From positions 118,441 through 182,440 of the forward strand of contig CAZPVX010000003.1 of the NCBI GenBank assembly GCA_964590135.1: 64,000 bases of DNA, in the 5' to 3' direction. Under the pieces are notes generated by a model, which was not told where the DNA came from, did no database searches, and saw nothing but the letters and a program-made list of their open reading frames with translations. The DNA is from JBDHWI01 sp964590135 (lineage in GTDB: Bacteria > Chloroflexota > Anaerolineae > J036 > Brachytrichaceae). Of the stretch, positions 8,343 to 16,879 are shown piece after piece. How positions within the stretch are numbered: position 1 is the stretch's first letter; every line of letters starts with the position of its first letter. The position numbers were made by a program, and so were the translations under genes.

Positions 8343-8346
8343 CATC

Positions 8347-9540
8347 ATGAAATTCCCACTAGGACTGTTTGGCTGCGGCGTGATGGGGCAGCGGCACATC
8401 AAGGGTATGGGCAAACTGCATGCTGCCGGCTTGATGCAATTTCAACTCGCCGGCGTGTGTGATCTTCTCCCCGACAGTGCCGACCGCGCTGCCGACCTTG
8501 CGCAGGAGTTGCTCGGACATCGCCCGCAGGTCTTTACGACATTCGCCGAGATGAACGCCGCCATCGAGTTGGGCGGCATCAGCGTCACGACCATGCCGGA
8601 GGCGCATGTCGATCTGGGCATCGAGGCGATCCACGCCGGCGTGCCGGTGATGGTGGAGAAGCCGATCGCGCTGACCACGCGCGAGGGCAGGCGGCTGGTT
8701 GATGCCGCGCGCGCAGCCGGTGTCGCGCTGGCAGTCGCTGAGAACTACCGCCGCGACCCGATGAATCGGCTGGCTAAGGCGCTGCTCGACGCCGGCGCGA
8801 TTGGCGCGCCATTCCTTGCCGTGCAGGCATCCAGTGGCAGCGGCGAGAATGTGGTGATCACCCCCTGGCGGCACTTGAAGAGGCGCTGTGGCATCGTGGT
8901 CGATATGGGCGTGCATTACACCGACATCCTCGAGTATCTGCTCGGCCAGATCGAGTCGGTGCAGGGCTACAACGCGGTGGTGGACAAGCAGCGTGTGGGC
9001 AGCGACGGCAAGCGATATCCGGCGGATGCAGAAGACTTGTCGGCCGGCGCTGCCAGGTTCAAGAGCGGCGCGATTGCAAACTGGCTGCTCAACATGGCTG
9101 GCCGCGGTGAGAGCTATTTTCAACGCGCCGTATATGGCACAGGCGGCTCAATGGTGCTGCCCGGCGATCGCACCGGCAACCCCATTCGCCTCACAGCGCG
9201 CAGCGCCGGCCGGGATGCTGCAGTGAGTGAGGCGGAGCAGCTGGCGATGGTGCCAGACTTCCATCTGCACCCCACGACGGCGGCGCTGTTCGGCGGTGAG
9301 CGATTGAGCCACTACAACCTGCCCTTTGCTGATATCGATGCGAATTTGCTGGCAATTGAATACGATGACTTTGTGGACGCGGTGATTCACAAGCGCGAGC
9401 CGGAGGTGACTGGTGAGCAGGGCTTGCGCTCGCTCGCGCTGGTGTACGGCTTCCTCGAAAGCGAACTCGCCGGCTGCGCCATCCAGGATGAAGATCTGCT
9501 GTCATGCAAGGTGCATGGTTATCAAGACGAGTTGGTTTGA
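8347..9540 (+). CDS. Gfo/Idh/MocA family oxidoreductase
   Basis: 397 residues. The N-terminal NAD(P)-binding fold begins LGLFGCGVMGQRHIKGMG, and the family EKPIALT motif (VMVEKPIALTTREGRRLV, about residues 102-119) supplies the conserved lysine. GVHYTDILEYLLG (about 197-209) carries the conserved histidine of the catalytic region. These enzymes oxidise or epimerise sugars, inositols or their acids. The start at 8347 (MKFPLG) is chosen over an in-frame ATG 14 codons upstream because that one overlaps the end of the isomerase gene. It lies in the middle of the sugar-acid operon, between two TIM-barrel isomerases, suggesting an oxidise-isomerise sequence on one substrate. Confidence 0.88.
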   Translation: MKFPLGLFGCGVMGQRHIKGMGKLHAAGLMQFQLAGVCDLLPDSADRAADLAQELLGHRPQVFTTFAEMNAAIELGGISVTTMPEAHVDLGIEAIHAGVPVMVEKPIALTTREGRRLVDAARAAGVALAVAENYRRDPMNRLAKALLDAGAIGAPFLAVQASSGSGENVVITPWRHLKRRCGIVVDMGVHYTDILEYLLGQIESVQGYNAVVDKQRVGSDGKRYPADAEDLSAGAARFKSGAIANWLLNMAGRGESYFQRAVYGTGGSMVLPGDRTGNPIRLTARSAGRDAAVSEAEQLAMVPDFHLHPTTAALFGGERLSHYNLPFADIDANLLAIEYDDFVDAVIHKREPEVTGEQGLRSLALVYGFLESELAGCAIQDEDLLSCKVHGYQDELV

Positions 9541-9584
9541 ACATGCGCGCGTGCATGTTCCACACGCGCGCGAAAGGATTTGGC

Positions 9585-10517
9585 ATGTATTCCTGGCAAA
9601 ACAAATGTGACTTCGGCATCGTGCATGGGCTGGCTTTTCTGGCGTGCCGCGCCGGCGAAGGCCCCATCCTTGAGACCCTGCAACAAGTCGTGAACGACAC
9701 AGCCTTTGGCGCAGTGGAGATTGCGCCGCCAAAAGACTCTGCAATACGTGCCAGGGCGCGCGACCTGCTGGCGCAATCGCAGTTGCAGGTGGTGTATCTG
9801 CCCATCCTGCCGATCATCATCGAGGGTTTGGGCATCGCAGATGAGGACGCCGGCAGACGCAGGGCGGCGATGGACAAACTCATGACGCTGCTCGATGAGG
9901 CAATTGAGTTCAACGCGCCGATGGCGATGGTGGCCGGGCCAAAGGATCTGGGCGAGGCGGGTCGCGAGGCGGCGACCGCGCGGTTGGTCGAGGACCTGCG
10001 CGCGCTCTGCGACTATGCCGATGCGAAGGCGAAGCGGCGCCGGCTGTTCATCACGCTGGAAAATTTTGACCGCGACATTGAGAAGCGGCGCTTGATTGGG
10101 CCGACATCCGAAGCCGCCGCGCTGGCTGACGCAGTCGATCGCGGCAATTTCGGTCTGACGATTGACCTGAGTCATTTGCCGTTGCTTGGCGAGACGCCGG
10201 CGCACGCGCTAAAGACTGCCGGCCGGCACCTCATCCACGCGCACATCGGCAATTGCGTCATCGCGCACCCCGACAGTCCGCTGCAAGGCGACTTTCACCC
10301 GCGCTTCGGACACCCGCTTGGCTGCAACGACCTTCCAGAGGTGATTGACTTTCTTGCACAGTTGAATGGGGTGAACTTCTGGGATAACGCAAGGGCGAGA
10401 CTGGGCAGCACGCCGATCCTTTCGATGGAGATTCGCCAGAGTGACGAGAGCAGCGAAACCGTAATCGCCAATGGCAAGCGAACTTTCGAACGCGCCTGGG
10501 CTGCGGTGAATGGGTAA
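9585..10517 (+). CDS. Xylose-isomerase-like TIM barrel protein, second isomerase/epimerase of the operon
   Basis: 310 residues. The body shows FGAVEIAPP, LFITLENFDRD, LTIDLSHLPLLGETP and LIHAHIGNCVI, matching successive metal-binding strands of the sugar-isomerase-like fold. It is longer and more diverged than the copy at 7581. The start at MYSWQNK is supported by AAAGGA nine bases upstream; an in-frame ATG 14 codons earlier directly follows the preceding gene and lacks a comparable site. It is tightly followed by the dehydrogenase gene at 10524. Probably another step of the same pathway, or an isomerase for the product of the Gfo/Idh enzyme. Confidence 0.8.
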   Translation: MYSWQNKCDFGIVHGLAFLACRAGEGPILETLQQVVNDTAFGAVEIAPPKDSAIRARARDLLAQSQLQVVYLPILPIIIEGLGIADEDAGRRRAAMDKLMTLLDEAIEFNAPMAMVAGPKDLGEAGREAATARLVEDLRALCDYADAKAKRRRLFITLENFDRDIEKRRLIGPTSEAAALADAVDRGNFGLTIDLSHLPLLGETPAHALKTAGRHLIHAHIGNCVIAHPDSPLQGDFHPRFGHPLGCNDLPEVIDFLAQLNGVNFWDNARARLGSTPILSMEIRQSDESSETVIANGKRTFERAWAAVNG

Positions 10518-10523
10518 CACAGT

Positions 10524-11585
10524 ATGTCAAGGATTTACAACGTCGTCGTATGGGATGCGGTGGGCAATGTCACGTGGGGCATGCGGGGCTGGGATGAATA
10601 TCCTGAAAGCATGCACAGGCAATTTCTGCATGAAGACCCGCACGGGCGCGCGCGGATCAAAACCATCGCTGAATTGCTCGCGCCGCATGAGGTGCGCGTG
10701 ACATCTGTGAAGAGCGCCGATGAACTCGATGGTGTGATTGCGGACGCCGACTTCCTCATCGCGCACAAGGTGCAGGTGCCGGGCGCCATCTTGCGCAAGG
10801 GCAAACACTTGAGACTGGTGCAGCACCTTGGCCTCGACTATCGCGGCATTCCGATGGATGCTGTTGGCGCGCTGGGGGTCCCGCTTGCCGTCACACCGAT
10901 GGTGAACTATTTTGCCGTCGCCGAGCACAGCTGGGCGCTGATCTTAAATCACCTTAAAAGACTGCCGCAGACGCGGCCGGTCATGCAATCGCGCGCATAC
11001 CTCGATCACTGGGGCATCTTCCCGCCTGGCCTGCAATTGGCGCGGGATTGCACGCTGGGGCTGCTCGGCTTTGGCGAAATTGCGCGGCCCATGGCGCGCA
11101 TTGCAAAGGCGTTTGACATGCGCGTGATTTTCTGGGACATCATGCGCTTTCCCGAACATGAGCAGAGCTACGGCGTGGAATATGTGTCGTGGGAGGGGAT
11201 CTTCAAGCAGGCCGATATTCTGAGTGTGCATCTGGCTTTGAACGACAAGACGCACAAGATCATCGGCAAAAAGGAGATCGATTCGATGAAGCCGTCGGCG
11301 TTCTTTGTAAATACCGCGCGCGGCAAATTGGTCGATCAGCCGGCGCTGGTCGAGGCGCTTTTTGAGCGCCGGCTGGGCGGGGCAGGGCTGGATGTGTTCT
11401 ATGAGGAGCCGTTGCCGGCAGATGATCCCATTCATCAATTGCACGATGATCTCTCATCGCATGTCACCATCACGCCCCACGATGCGTGGCAAAGTGTGTG
11501 GACGCACATTCGCGACTCGCAGGTGCTGTGGCGTAACGTCAGGCATGTTCTGGATGGCGAGCTGCTGGAGCATCAGGTTCAATGA
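10524..11585 (+). CDS. D-isomer-specific 2-hydroxyacid dehydrogenase
   Basis: 353 residues. The nucleotide-binding core carries LGLLGFGEIARPMARIAK (GxGxxG type, about residues 171-188) with an acidic WD at the end of the next strand, indicating NAD preference. The catalytic residues are readable: Arg in NTARGKLVDQP, Glu in DVFYEEPLP and His in TITPHDAW. Family members reduce 2-ketoacids or oxidise D-2-hydroxyacids such as glycerate, phosphoglycerate or longer sugar acids. It ends with an ATGA overlap with the LLM oxidoreductase gene, so the two are translationally coupled. Likely acts late in the pathway encoded here. Confidence 0.9.
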   Translation: MSRIYNVVVWDAVGNVTWGMRGWDEYPESMHRQFLHEDPHGRARIKTIAELLAPHEVRVTSVKSADELDGVIADADFLIAHKVQVPGAILRKGKHLRLVQHLGLDYRGIPMDAVGALGVPLAVTPMVNYFAVAEHSWALILNHLKRLPQTRPVMQSRAYLDHWGIFPPGLQLARDCTLGLLGFGEIARPMARIAKAFDMRVIFWDIMRFPEHEQSYGVEYVSWEGIFKQADILSVHLALNDKTHKIIGKKEIDSMKPSAFFVNTARGKLVDQPALVEALFERRLGGAGLDVFYEEPLPADDPIHQLHDDLSSHVTITPHDAWQSVWTHIRDSQVLWRNVRHVLDGELLEHQVQ

Positions 11586-12601
11586 TTAAGTTTGGCTATT
11601 GCCTGCCCATCTTTGCCTGGCCGGGTGTTCGGCTGTTTCGCACGCCGGCATATGCACAACTCGACGCTGCCACCACTATGCGGCTCGGCAAGCTGGCTGA
11701 GAATTTGGGCTTTCACTCCATCTGGGTGGCCGATCACCTCATGCTTGGCAAGGACGAGGCGATCCTGGAGGGTTGGACGACATTGTGCGCGATCGCCGGC
11801 ATGACACAGCGCATCAAGCTCGGCGTCATCCACTACAACAATGCCTTTCGCCACCCTGCGTTCACTGCGAAGGCAGTAGCTACGCTCGATCAGATCAGTG
11901 GCGGTCGCTACATCCATTTCGTCGATTACGGCAATCAGCCGCGCGAGTTTCTCGCATATGGCCTGCATGAAAACGACACCATCGAGGAGCGCATCGCGCA
12001 GATGAACGAGGGCGTGGAGATTGCGATGAAGCTGTGGTCGAGCGATGTGCCGGCGACATTCAGCGGGCGCTATTACGCGATAAGGGATGCCGTGCTGGAG
12101 CCAAAACCGGCGCAGCGACCGCATCCGCCGATCTGGCTCGGGGAAGCGCATCCGATGATCCTGGAGGCGACGGCGCGCTATGCGCAGGGCTGGAACAGTG
12201 TGCCGGTCGGCCTGACGGAGTTGCGCCGGCGTCTGGGGTTGCTGCGCGCAGCCTGCAGCAACGTTGGCCGTGACTATGACGAGATTGAGAAGACGCTTGA
12301 GATTCAGATCCTCGTTGCGCCCACGCGCGCCGCTCTGCGCGAGAAACTCCGCGCCATGCTTGCGCTGGCGGATGAGCCGGCCGATCCTGACCTTGCGCGC
12401 TTTGCATCCGGCGAAACCGATCGATTGCCGGCGATGATTCACGACACCTGGCTGGTTGGCACGCCGGATGAAGTGGCTGCGCAGATTCGCGATTACGCCG
12501 GCGAGGGCATCACGCATTTCATGCTGTGGTTTGTGGATGCGCCGGACGACAGCGGCATGCAGTTGTTCGCCGAGCAGGTGCTGCCGGTGTTCGCGCAATA
12601 A
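11582..12601 (+). CDS. LLM-class (luciferase-like) flavin- or F420-dependent oxidoreductase
   Basis: 339 residues. The bacterial-luciferase TIM barrel is recognised from LGFHSIWVADHLML (about 41-54), the block ending TLDQISGGR, the PPIWLGEAHPMILEATARYAQGWN segment and the VGTPDEVAAQI element near the end. These enzymes use reduced FMN with oxygen, or coenzyme F420 as in sugar-6-phosphate dehydrogenase. No flavin reductase gene is nearby. It is the last gene of the sugar-acid operon, coupled by ATGA overlap to the hydroxyacid dehydrogenase, and is followed at once by a terminator. A luciferase-like enzyme in this setting is unusual; cofactor and substrate are open. Confidence 0.85.
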   Translation: MIKFGYCLPIFAWPGVRLFRTPAYAQLDAATTMRLGKLAENLGFHSIWVADHLMLGKDEAILEGWTTLCAIAGMTQRIKLGVIHYNNAFRHPAFTAKAVATLDQISGGRYIHFVDYGNQPREFLAYGLHENDTIEERIAQMNEGVEIAMKLWSSDVPATFSGRYYAIRDAVLEPKPAQRPHPPIWLGEAHPMILEATARYAQGWNSVPVGLTELRRRLGLLRAACSNVGRDYDEIEKTLEIQILVAPTRAALREKLRAMLALADEPADPDLARFASGETDRLPAMIHDTWLVGTPDEVAAQIRDYAGEGITHFMLWFVDAPDDSGMQLFAEQVLPVFAQ

Positions 12602-12634
12602 AAAAATCAGACTTCAATCGAAGTCCGATTTTTT
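12601..12634. terminator. Bidirectional intrinsic terminator
   Basis: AAAAAATCAGACTTC and GAAGTCCGATTTTTT pair over 15 positions with one mismatch around the loop AATC. The A and T tracts make it work for the plus-strand operon and for the minus-strand tRNA gene. The left arm overlaps the stop codon of the LLM gene. Confidence 0.9.
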
Positions 12635-12635
12635 G

Positions 12636-12707
12636 AGGCGACGGTGGGAATTGAACCCACGCATAAGGCTTTTGCAGAGCCTCGCCTTACCACTTGGCCA
12701 CGTCGCC
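12636..12707 (-). tRNA. tRNA-Cys (anticodon GCA)
   Basis: Minus-strand cloverleaf of 72 bases. The acceptor GGCGACG pairs with CGTCGCC, with a U discriminator base as expected for Cys. The anticodon loop reads CTGCAAA between GGCT and AGCC arms, and the T-loop GTTCAATTC is flanked by GTGG/CCAC. CCA is not encoded. The bidirectional terminator follows its 3' end directly. Confidence 0.95.
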
Positions 12708-12717
12708 GTGAGCAAAG

Positions 12718-12747
12718 ATTCTAGCATGAGATTCTGAGCGCATGCAA
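12718..12747 (-). promoter_or_regulatory. Possible tRNA-Cys promoter
   Basis: Minus strand TTGCAT (12747-12742), 18 bases, TAGAAT (12723-12718), ending 10 bases before the mature tRNA 5' end. The -35 match is weak. The rest of the 168-base gap up to the LacI-family gene shows only a TATACT -10-like box at 12843-12848. Confidence 0.4.
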
Positions 12748-12875
12748 ATGATTATTCAACGCCGGCAATCCTCGATTGAAATGGTGTGAAATGAAGATGC
12801 AAACTGATCGAGGTGGTTTGGCGGCGTGCCTTTTGCCGACTCTATACTAAAATCGCTTGAGCAGGTCCTCGAAAG

Positions 12876-13898
12876 ATGCCAGTCACCATCCGAGATGTTG
12901 CCAGGCGCGCCGGCGTCGGCGTTGCCACTGTCAGCCGCGTCCTGAACAACAGCGGCCTGGTCAGCGATCCCACGCGCCAGCGCGTCATGGCGGCGGTGAC
13001 GGAGTTGAACTATGTGCCAAACCCCACGGCACGCCGGCTTTCGTTGGGCAAAACCTTTACCATCGCTGTCATCGTTCCTTTCTTCACGCGGCCATCTTTC
13101 GTTGAGCGCCTGCGCGGCATCGACAGCGTGCTTGCCGACAGCCTGTATGACATGATCGTGATGAACGTGGAGACGATCGCCAAGCGCAACAAGTATTTCG
13201 CAGAGGTTCCGCGCCCCGATCGCGCCGACGGCGTCATCATCGTGACGCTAACGCCGACCGATCAGGAGGTGCAATCGTTCAAGGCCGCCGGCGTGCCGGT
13301 GGTACTGGTCGACACGCATCACGCTGAATTGCCATCGGTGATGGAGAACAGCGTGCTGGGCGGCCGGCTTGCTACGCAACATCTGATTGACCTTGGTCAT
13401 CGGCGCATCGCGTATCTTTCCGATGTGCTGGATGACGTATTCAGCAAGACGGCTGCCAGCCTGTATCGCTATCGCGGCTACCAGCGCGCGCTCGGTGACG
13501 CCGGCATCCCACTCTGCCAGGACTATGTAAAGCAGGGTCGCCACAGCCGCGAAGAGGCGCGCCGCTGCGCCACGGAGCTGTTCGCATTGCCGGCGCGGCC
13601 GACGGCGGTGTTCGCGGCAAGTGATACGCAGGCAATCGGCGTGATGGAGGCTGCGCGCGACGCCGGCCTGCGCGTGCCGGAGGACGTGTCCGTCATCGGC
13701 TACGACGACCTGGAGATTGCCGCGTATCTTGGCCTTTCCACTGTGCGCCAGTCGTTGTTTGAATCAGGCCGCTGTGGCGCAGAGATGCTCATGCAGGCGA
13801 TGGAAGGTCAGCTCACCGAATCTGTGCATATCGATATGCCGGTGGAACTGGTTGTGCGCCAGTCGACTCGGCGGATCGATGCGCTGGATGCAGGCTAG
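12876..13898 (+). CDS. LacI family transcriptional regulator
   Basis: 340 residues. The N-terminal helix-turn-helix and hinge are textbook: TIRDVARRAGVGVATVSRVL (residues 4-23), then PNPTARRLS. The rest is the periplasmic-binding-protein-like effector domain (FAASDTQAIGVMEAARDAGL, VIGYDDLEIA), which binds a sugar. Such repressors control sugar uptake and catabolism genes. It stands alone: a tRNA lies upstream and a convergent gene downstream. Its targets are probably the neighbouring carbohydrate operons, but no operator was identified. A short GC hairpin (13906-13920) follows its stop codon. Confidence 0.93.
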   Translation: MPVTIRDVARRAGVGVATVSRVLNNSGLVSDPTRQRVMAAVTELNYVPNPTARRLSLGKTFTIAVIVPFFTRPSFVERLRGIDSVLADSLYDMIVMNVETIAKRNKYFAEVPRPDRADGVIIVTLTPTDQEVQSFKAAGVPVVLVDTHHAELPSVMENSVLGGRLATQHLIDLGHRRIAYLSDVLDDVFSKTAASLYRYRGYQRALGDAGIPLCQDYVKQGRHSREEARRCATELFALPARPTAVFAASDTQAIGVMEAARDAGLRVPEDVSVIGYDDLEIAAYLGLSTVRQSLFESGRCGAEMLMQAMEGQLTESVHIDMPVELVVRQSTRRIDALDAG

Positions 13899-13937
13899 GG
13901 GAAGCGCCGGCGTCGCCGGCCGACGGTCCCGTTTGCA

Positions 13938-14570
13938 TCACGTGACGATCTTGCGGGCGTAGAACGCCTCGGCAAACCCATCGTGGTGGCACTCCATGCC
14001 GCGCAACCGCATCAACCCATAGAACAGCGTTTCGTTGAACCAATGCTTGCTCCTTTGTGTGGCGAAATGCGTTTGGAGCAGTTTCACTTTTTGCTGTGCA
14101 TGGTCATCGCGCAAGCGCACGAAGTAGTTGGGTTGGGCAAGGTCGCCGTCATATTTTGGAATCTCGTATTCCAAAATTGCATGATCGCGGAAAGTGTTCC
14201 AGGTCAGCTCATTGGTGAAACGATGATCCTGATGCAGGTCGTGCCGCGCATGGGTAAAAATCAGATCGGGTTGAAAGACCTTGAGCGATTCGAAGAAGCG
14301 CTTGACCTCGCGGCCGGTGTGCGGCAGATAGCCGTCTTCGAAGCCTGGCGTAAGCACCTGCAGGGCCGGCGAATCGAGGTAGGCGCGCGCGCTGTTGCGC
14401 GCCTCTATCTGGCGCTGCTCGCCGCCGGTCAGCACCACCCACATCAAATCGATCTCGACGCTGCCATCGAGCAGGGTTAACAAAGTGCCGCCGCAGCCAA
14501 TTTCGATGTCGTCGGCATGCGCGCCGATGGCCAGCACGCGTCTGGGTTGAAGCGCGCCCAGTGGCATCAT
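13938..14570 (-). CDS. PIG-L family (LmbE-like) deacetylase
   Basis: 210 residues. The metal-binding signature AIGAHADDIEIGCGGTL (about residues 13-29, AHxDD) and the second ligand region THARHDLHQDHRF (HxxDxHxDH-like) define the family, which removes acetyl groups from N-acetylglucosamine-type sugars with zinc. I start it at 14570, where ATGA overlaps the stop of the nucleotidyltransferase; a longer in-frame opening is inside that gene. The coupled pair suggests modification of an activated sugar or a surface glycan. The acceptor is unknown. Confidence 0.88.
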   Translation of the reverse strand: MMPLGALQPRRVLAIGAHADDIEIGCGGTLLTLLDGSVEIDLMWVVLTGGEQRQIEARNSARAYLDSPALQVLTPGFEDGYLPHTGREVKRFFESLKVFQPDLIFTHARHDLHQDHRFTNELTWNTFRDHAILEYEIPKYDGDLAQPNYFVRLRDDHAQQKVKLLQTHFATQRSKHWFNETLFYGLMRLRGMECHHDGFAEAFYARKIVT

Positions 14571-15379
14571 GGTTGCGGCTGCTCCGACGCACCGGCGTGC
14601 GGCCACTTCACCCAGGGTGCGTGTCCGGTGCTGTAGATGGAATCCAGCGTGAACATCTCCTTTGGGGTGTCCATGGCTGCCCAGAAGCCCTCGTGACGCC
14701 ATGCGCTGAGCTGGCCCTGCGCAGCAAGCCGGTTGAGCGCGTCAGGCACAATATCCTCGCCATGCGACAAATTGTTGAAGATGTCGGGGCGAAAGACGAA
14801 GAACCCTCCGTTGATCCACAAGTCTGATGTCGTGCTGCTTTCAAATCCCACCACTTGTGTGTCACTGCCGGCGCCGGTCATGCGAACCAGATGAAAGCTC
14901 TGGCTTGGATGCACGCAGAGGAACATGGCTGTCCGGTTTGGTTGCTGGGAGAAGACGTCTGCCATCTCATTGATCGGCGCATCCGTCAGGTTGTCGCCGT
15001 AGGTTGCCATGAACATGGGTTCATCCTGCAACAGATGCTGGACCTTTTTCAGCCGTTGCCCGATGCTGGTATGCAGGCCCGTGTCGACAAACGTGATCGA
15101 CCACTCGTTCATCTCGTTGGGAAGATGCTGGATGCTGCCGTTGCTGAGGACGAAGTCATTCTCGCTGACGTCCTCCTGCTTCTTGAGAAAATATTGCTTG
15201 ATCGCCTGCCCCTGGTAGCCGAGGCACAGGACGAATTCGCGATGGCCGTGGTGGGCGTAATAGTTCATGAGATGCCACAGGATTGGCTTGTCGCCAACCG
15301 TCAGCATTGGCTTCGGCAGATCGCGCGAGAGTTCGCGCATGCGCAGGCCCATCCCTCCGCAGAAGATCACTACTTTCAT
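14567..15379 (-). CDS. Sugar nucleotidyltransferase, glucose-1-phosphate cytidylyltransferase-like
   Basis: 270 residues. The N-terminus MKVVIFCGGMGLRMREL with PKPM (residues 22-25) is the nucleotide-binding loop. ILWHLMNYYAHHGHREFVLC and MATYGDN match RfbF-type enzymes that make CDP-glucose from CTP and glucose 1-phosphate, and WINGGFFVF plus DTPKE complete the signature. The start is set by AAAGGGGAG upstream of MKVVIF. It is coupled to the PIG-L deacetylase. No CDP-sugar dehydratase or glycosyltransferase gene is near, so the downstream use of the activated sugar is not visible, and a different sugar phosphate is possible. Confidence 0.85.
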   Translation of the reverse strand: MKVVIFCGGMGLRMRELSRDLPKPMLTVGDKPILWHLMNYYAHHGHREFVLCLGYQGQAIKQYFLKKQEDVSENDFVLSNGSIQHLPNEMNEWSITFVDTGLHTSIGQRLKKVQHLLQDEPMFMATYGDNLTDAPINEMADVFSQQPNRTAMFLCVHPSQSFHLVRMTGAGSDTQVVGFESSTTSDLWINGGFFVFRPDIFNNLSHGEDIVPDALNRLAAQGQLSAWRHEGFWAAMDTPKEMFTLDSIYSTGHAPWVKWPHAGASEQPQP

Positions 15380-15517
15380 GTCGTTCTCCCCTTTTCTCTG
15401 AAAATCGGCGAGGCAACTTGCGCGGCGATGCGCCGGCATGTTGAATCACATCACGTCATTTTTGTCGGATGTCGATTGCAACTCTGCACTTATCAGGCTG
15501 GGAAGGCCCGCCCCGGA

Positions 15518-16810
15518 TTACCAGCGCGTCTCGGCAAATTTCCACCCGGGCTGCACTTTCTGCATCTCGATTTCGTCATCGCGCCGGGTCAGCCCGCATG
15601 CCACGTAGTTCTTGTGCAGCCGGGCAAGCGCTGCGCGATCAAGTTCAATGCCCAGCCCAGGCGCGTTGCCGATGACGAGTGAGCCATCCTCAAAAGTAAG
15701 CCGGCCGCCTGTCAGCACTTCCTCGCTCTGCCAGGGGTAGTGTGTGTCGCAGGCGTAGGTGAGATTCGGCACAGCTGCGGCCAGATGCGCCATCGCCCGC
15801 AGCGAGATGCCGATGTGACTGTTGCTGTGCATCGACAGCCCGCGCCCGAACACGCGGCAGATGCGCGCCAACTCCACTGATGCGCGCAGGCCGCCCCAGA
15901 AATGATGATCGCTCAGGATGATCTGCTCACTGCCGACGCGCACCGCGTTTGGAATGTCATCGAAGGACACGGTGCACATGTTGGTGGCGAGCGGGATGTT
16001 GACCGCCTTTGCCACTTCAGCCATGCCGGCCTGACCGCGCGTCGGGTCTTCGTAGTATTCCAACGCGCCCTCCAACTGCTTGCCAAACTGGATCGATGTG
16101 TCGACCGACCAGATCGCATTCGGGTCCAGCCGCAGCGGCACCGCTGGCCCAAACGCCTCGCGCAGCGCCAGGATCGAGTCGACCTCGATCTGCGGCTCGA
16201 ATACGCCGCCCTTCAGCTTGATCGATTTGAAGCCGAATTCGTCGCACATGGCCTGCGCCTGCGCGACGATGCCGGCAGGATCGAGCGCGGCTGCCTGCCG
16301 TGCTGCCGGCCAGCCCGTCGCCTGCGGATCGAGTTTGAAGCCGAGCGCGCCGCCGGCGCCCTCGTATTTGTAGAACAGGTAGGCAGAGAATGGCACGCGG
16401 TCGCGCACCTTGCCGCCGAGCAGGTTGCACACCGGCTGGCCGATGGCCTTGCCAACCAGGTCGAGGCATGCGACTTCGACTGCGGCAAATGCGCGCGAGG
16501 CGCGCCGGCTGAAGATGGTTGTGCGCATGGCGGCCTTGTCGCCGCTGGCGCGCCCGCCAAAGTGCTGTTCCAGCCGTTGTTGCAGCGCGTTCATCTCAAA
16601 CGGGTTGCTGCCGATCACCAGTGGCTTGATGGCTTCGAGGTCGGCCACCACGTCGGCGCCGCCAGGTAATTCGCCAAGACCATAGATGTTGTCGTCGCTG
16701 ACAATCTCGACGATGACGCGCAGGGCGTAGGGCGCGTGCAAGCCGCCGGCGTTCAGCAACGGTGGATCGCTGATTGCGATCGGGGTGACGATCATGTCGG
16801 TAATGTGCAT
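15518..16810 (-). CDS. gudD: Glucarate dehydratase (enolase superfamily)
   Basis: 430 residues, close to the 440-450 of known GudD. The order of motifs matches: AAVEVACLDLVGKAIGQPV, KLKGGVFEP (Lys-x-Lys base), LRLDPNAIW (metal ligands), TNMCTVSFDDIPNAV, SDHHFWGGLRAS and the catalytic His-Asn region SMHSNSHIGISLRAMAH. The enzyme dehydrates D-glucarate or L-idarate to 5-keto-4-deoxyglucarate with magnesium in the cytoplasm. The aldolase and reductase that would follow are not in the window. The Opp-type transporter operon lies upstream on the same strand with 69 bases between, so they may be co-transcribed. Confidence 0.92.
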   Translation of the reverse strand: MHITDMIVTPIAISDPPLLNAGGLHAPYALRVIVEIVSDDNIYGLGELPGGADVVADLEAIKPLVIGSNPFEMNALQQRLEQHFGGRASGDKAAMRTTIFSRRASRAFAAVEVACLDLVGKAIGQPVCNLLGGKVRDRVPFSAYLFYKYEGAGGALGFKLDPQATGWPAARQAAALDPAGIVAQAQAMCDEFGFKSIKLKGGVFEPQIEVDSILALREAFGPAVPLRLDPNAIWSVDTSIQFGKQLEGALEYYEDPTRGQAGMAEVAKAVNIPLATNMCTVSFDDIPNAVRVGSEQIILSDHHFWGGLRASVELARICRVFGRGLSMHSNSHIGISLRAMAHLAAAVPNLTYACDTHYPWQSEEVLTGGRLTFEDGSLVIGNAPGLGIELDRAALARLHKNYVACGLTRRDDEIEMQKVQPGWKFAETRW

Positions 16811-16879
16811 GTCAGTAATTTGTTTGTAGGGATCGCAGAATGTCTCTTTTCATCCACCGCGCCGGCGCATGATCTTTCA

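Noticed and set aside
11582..12601. Sulfoquinovose monooxygenase pathway (LLM enzyme next to a sugar importer)
   Set aside because: There is no flavin reductase, sulfoquinovosidase or matching aldo/keto reductase in the operon, and the other genes are isomerases and hydroxyacid dehydrogenases.
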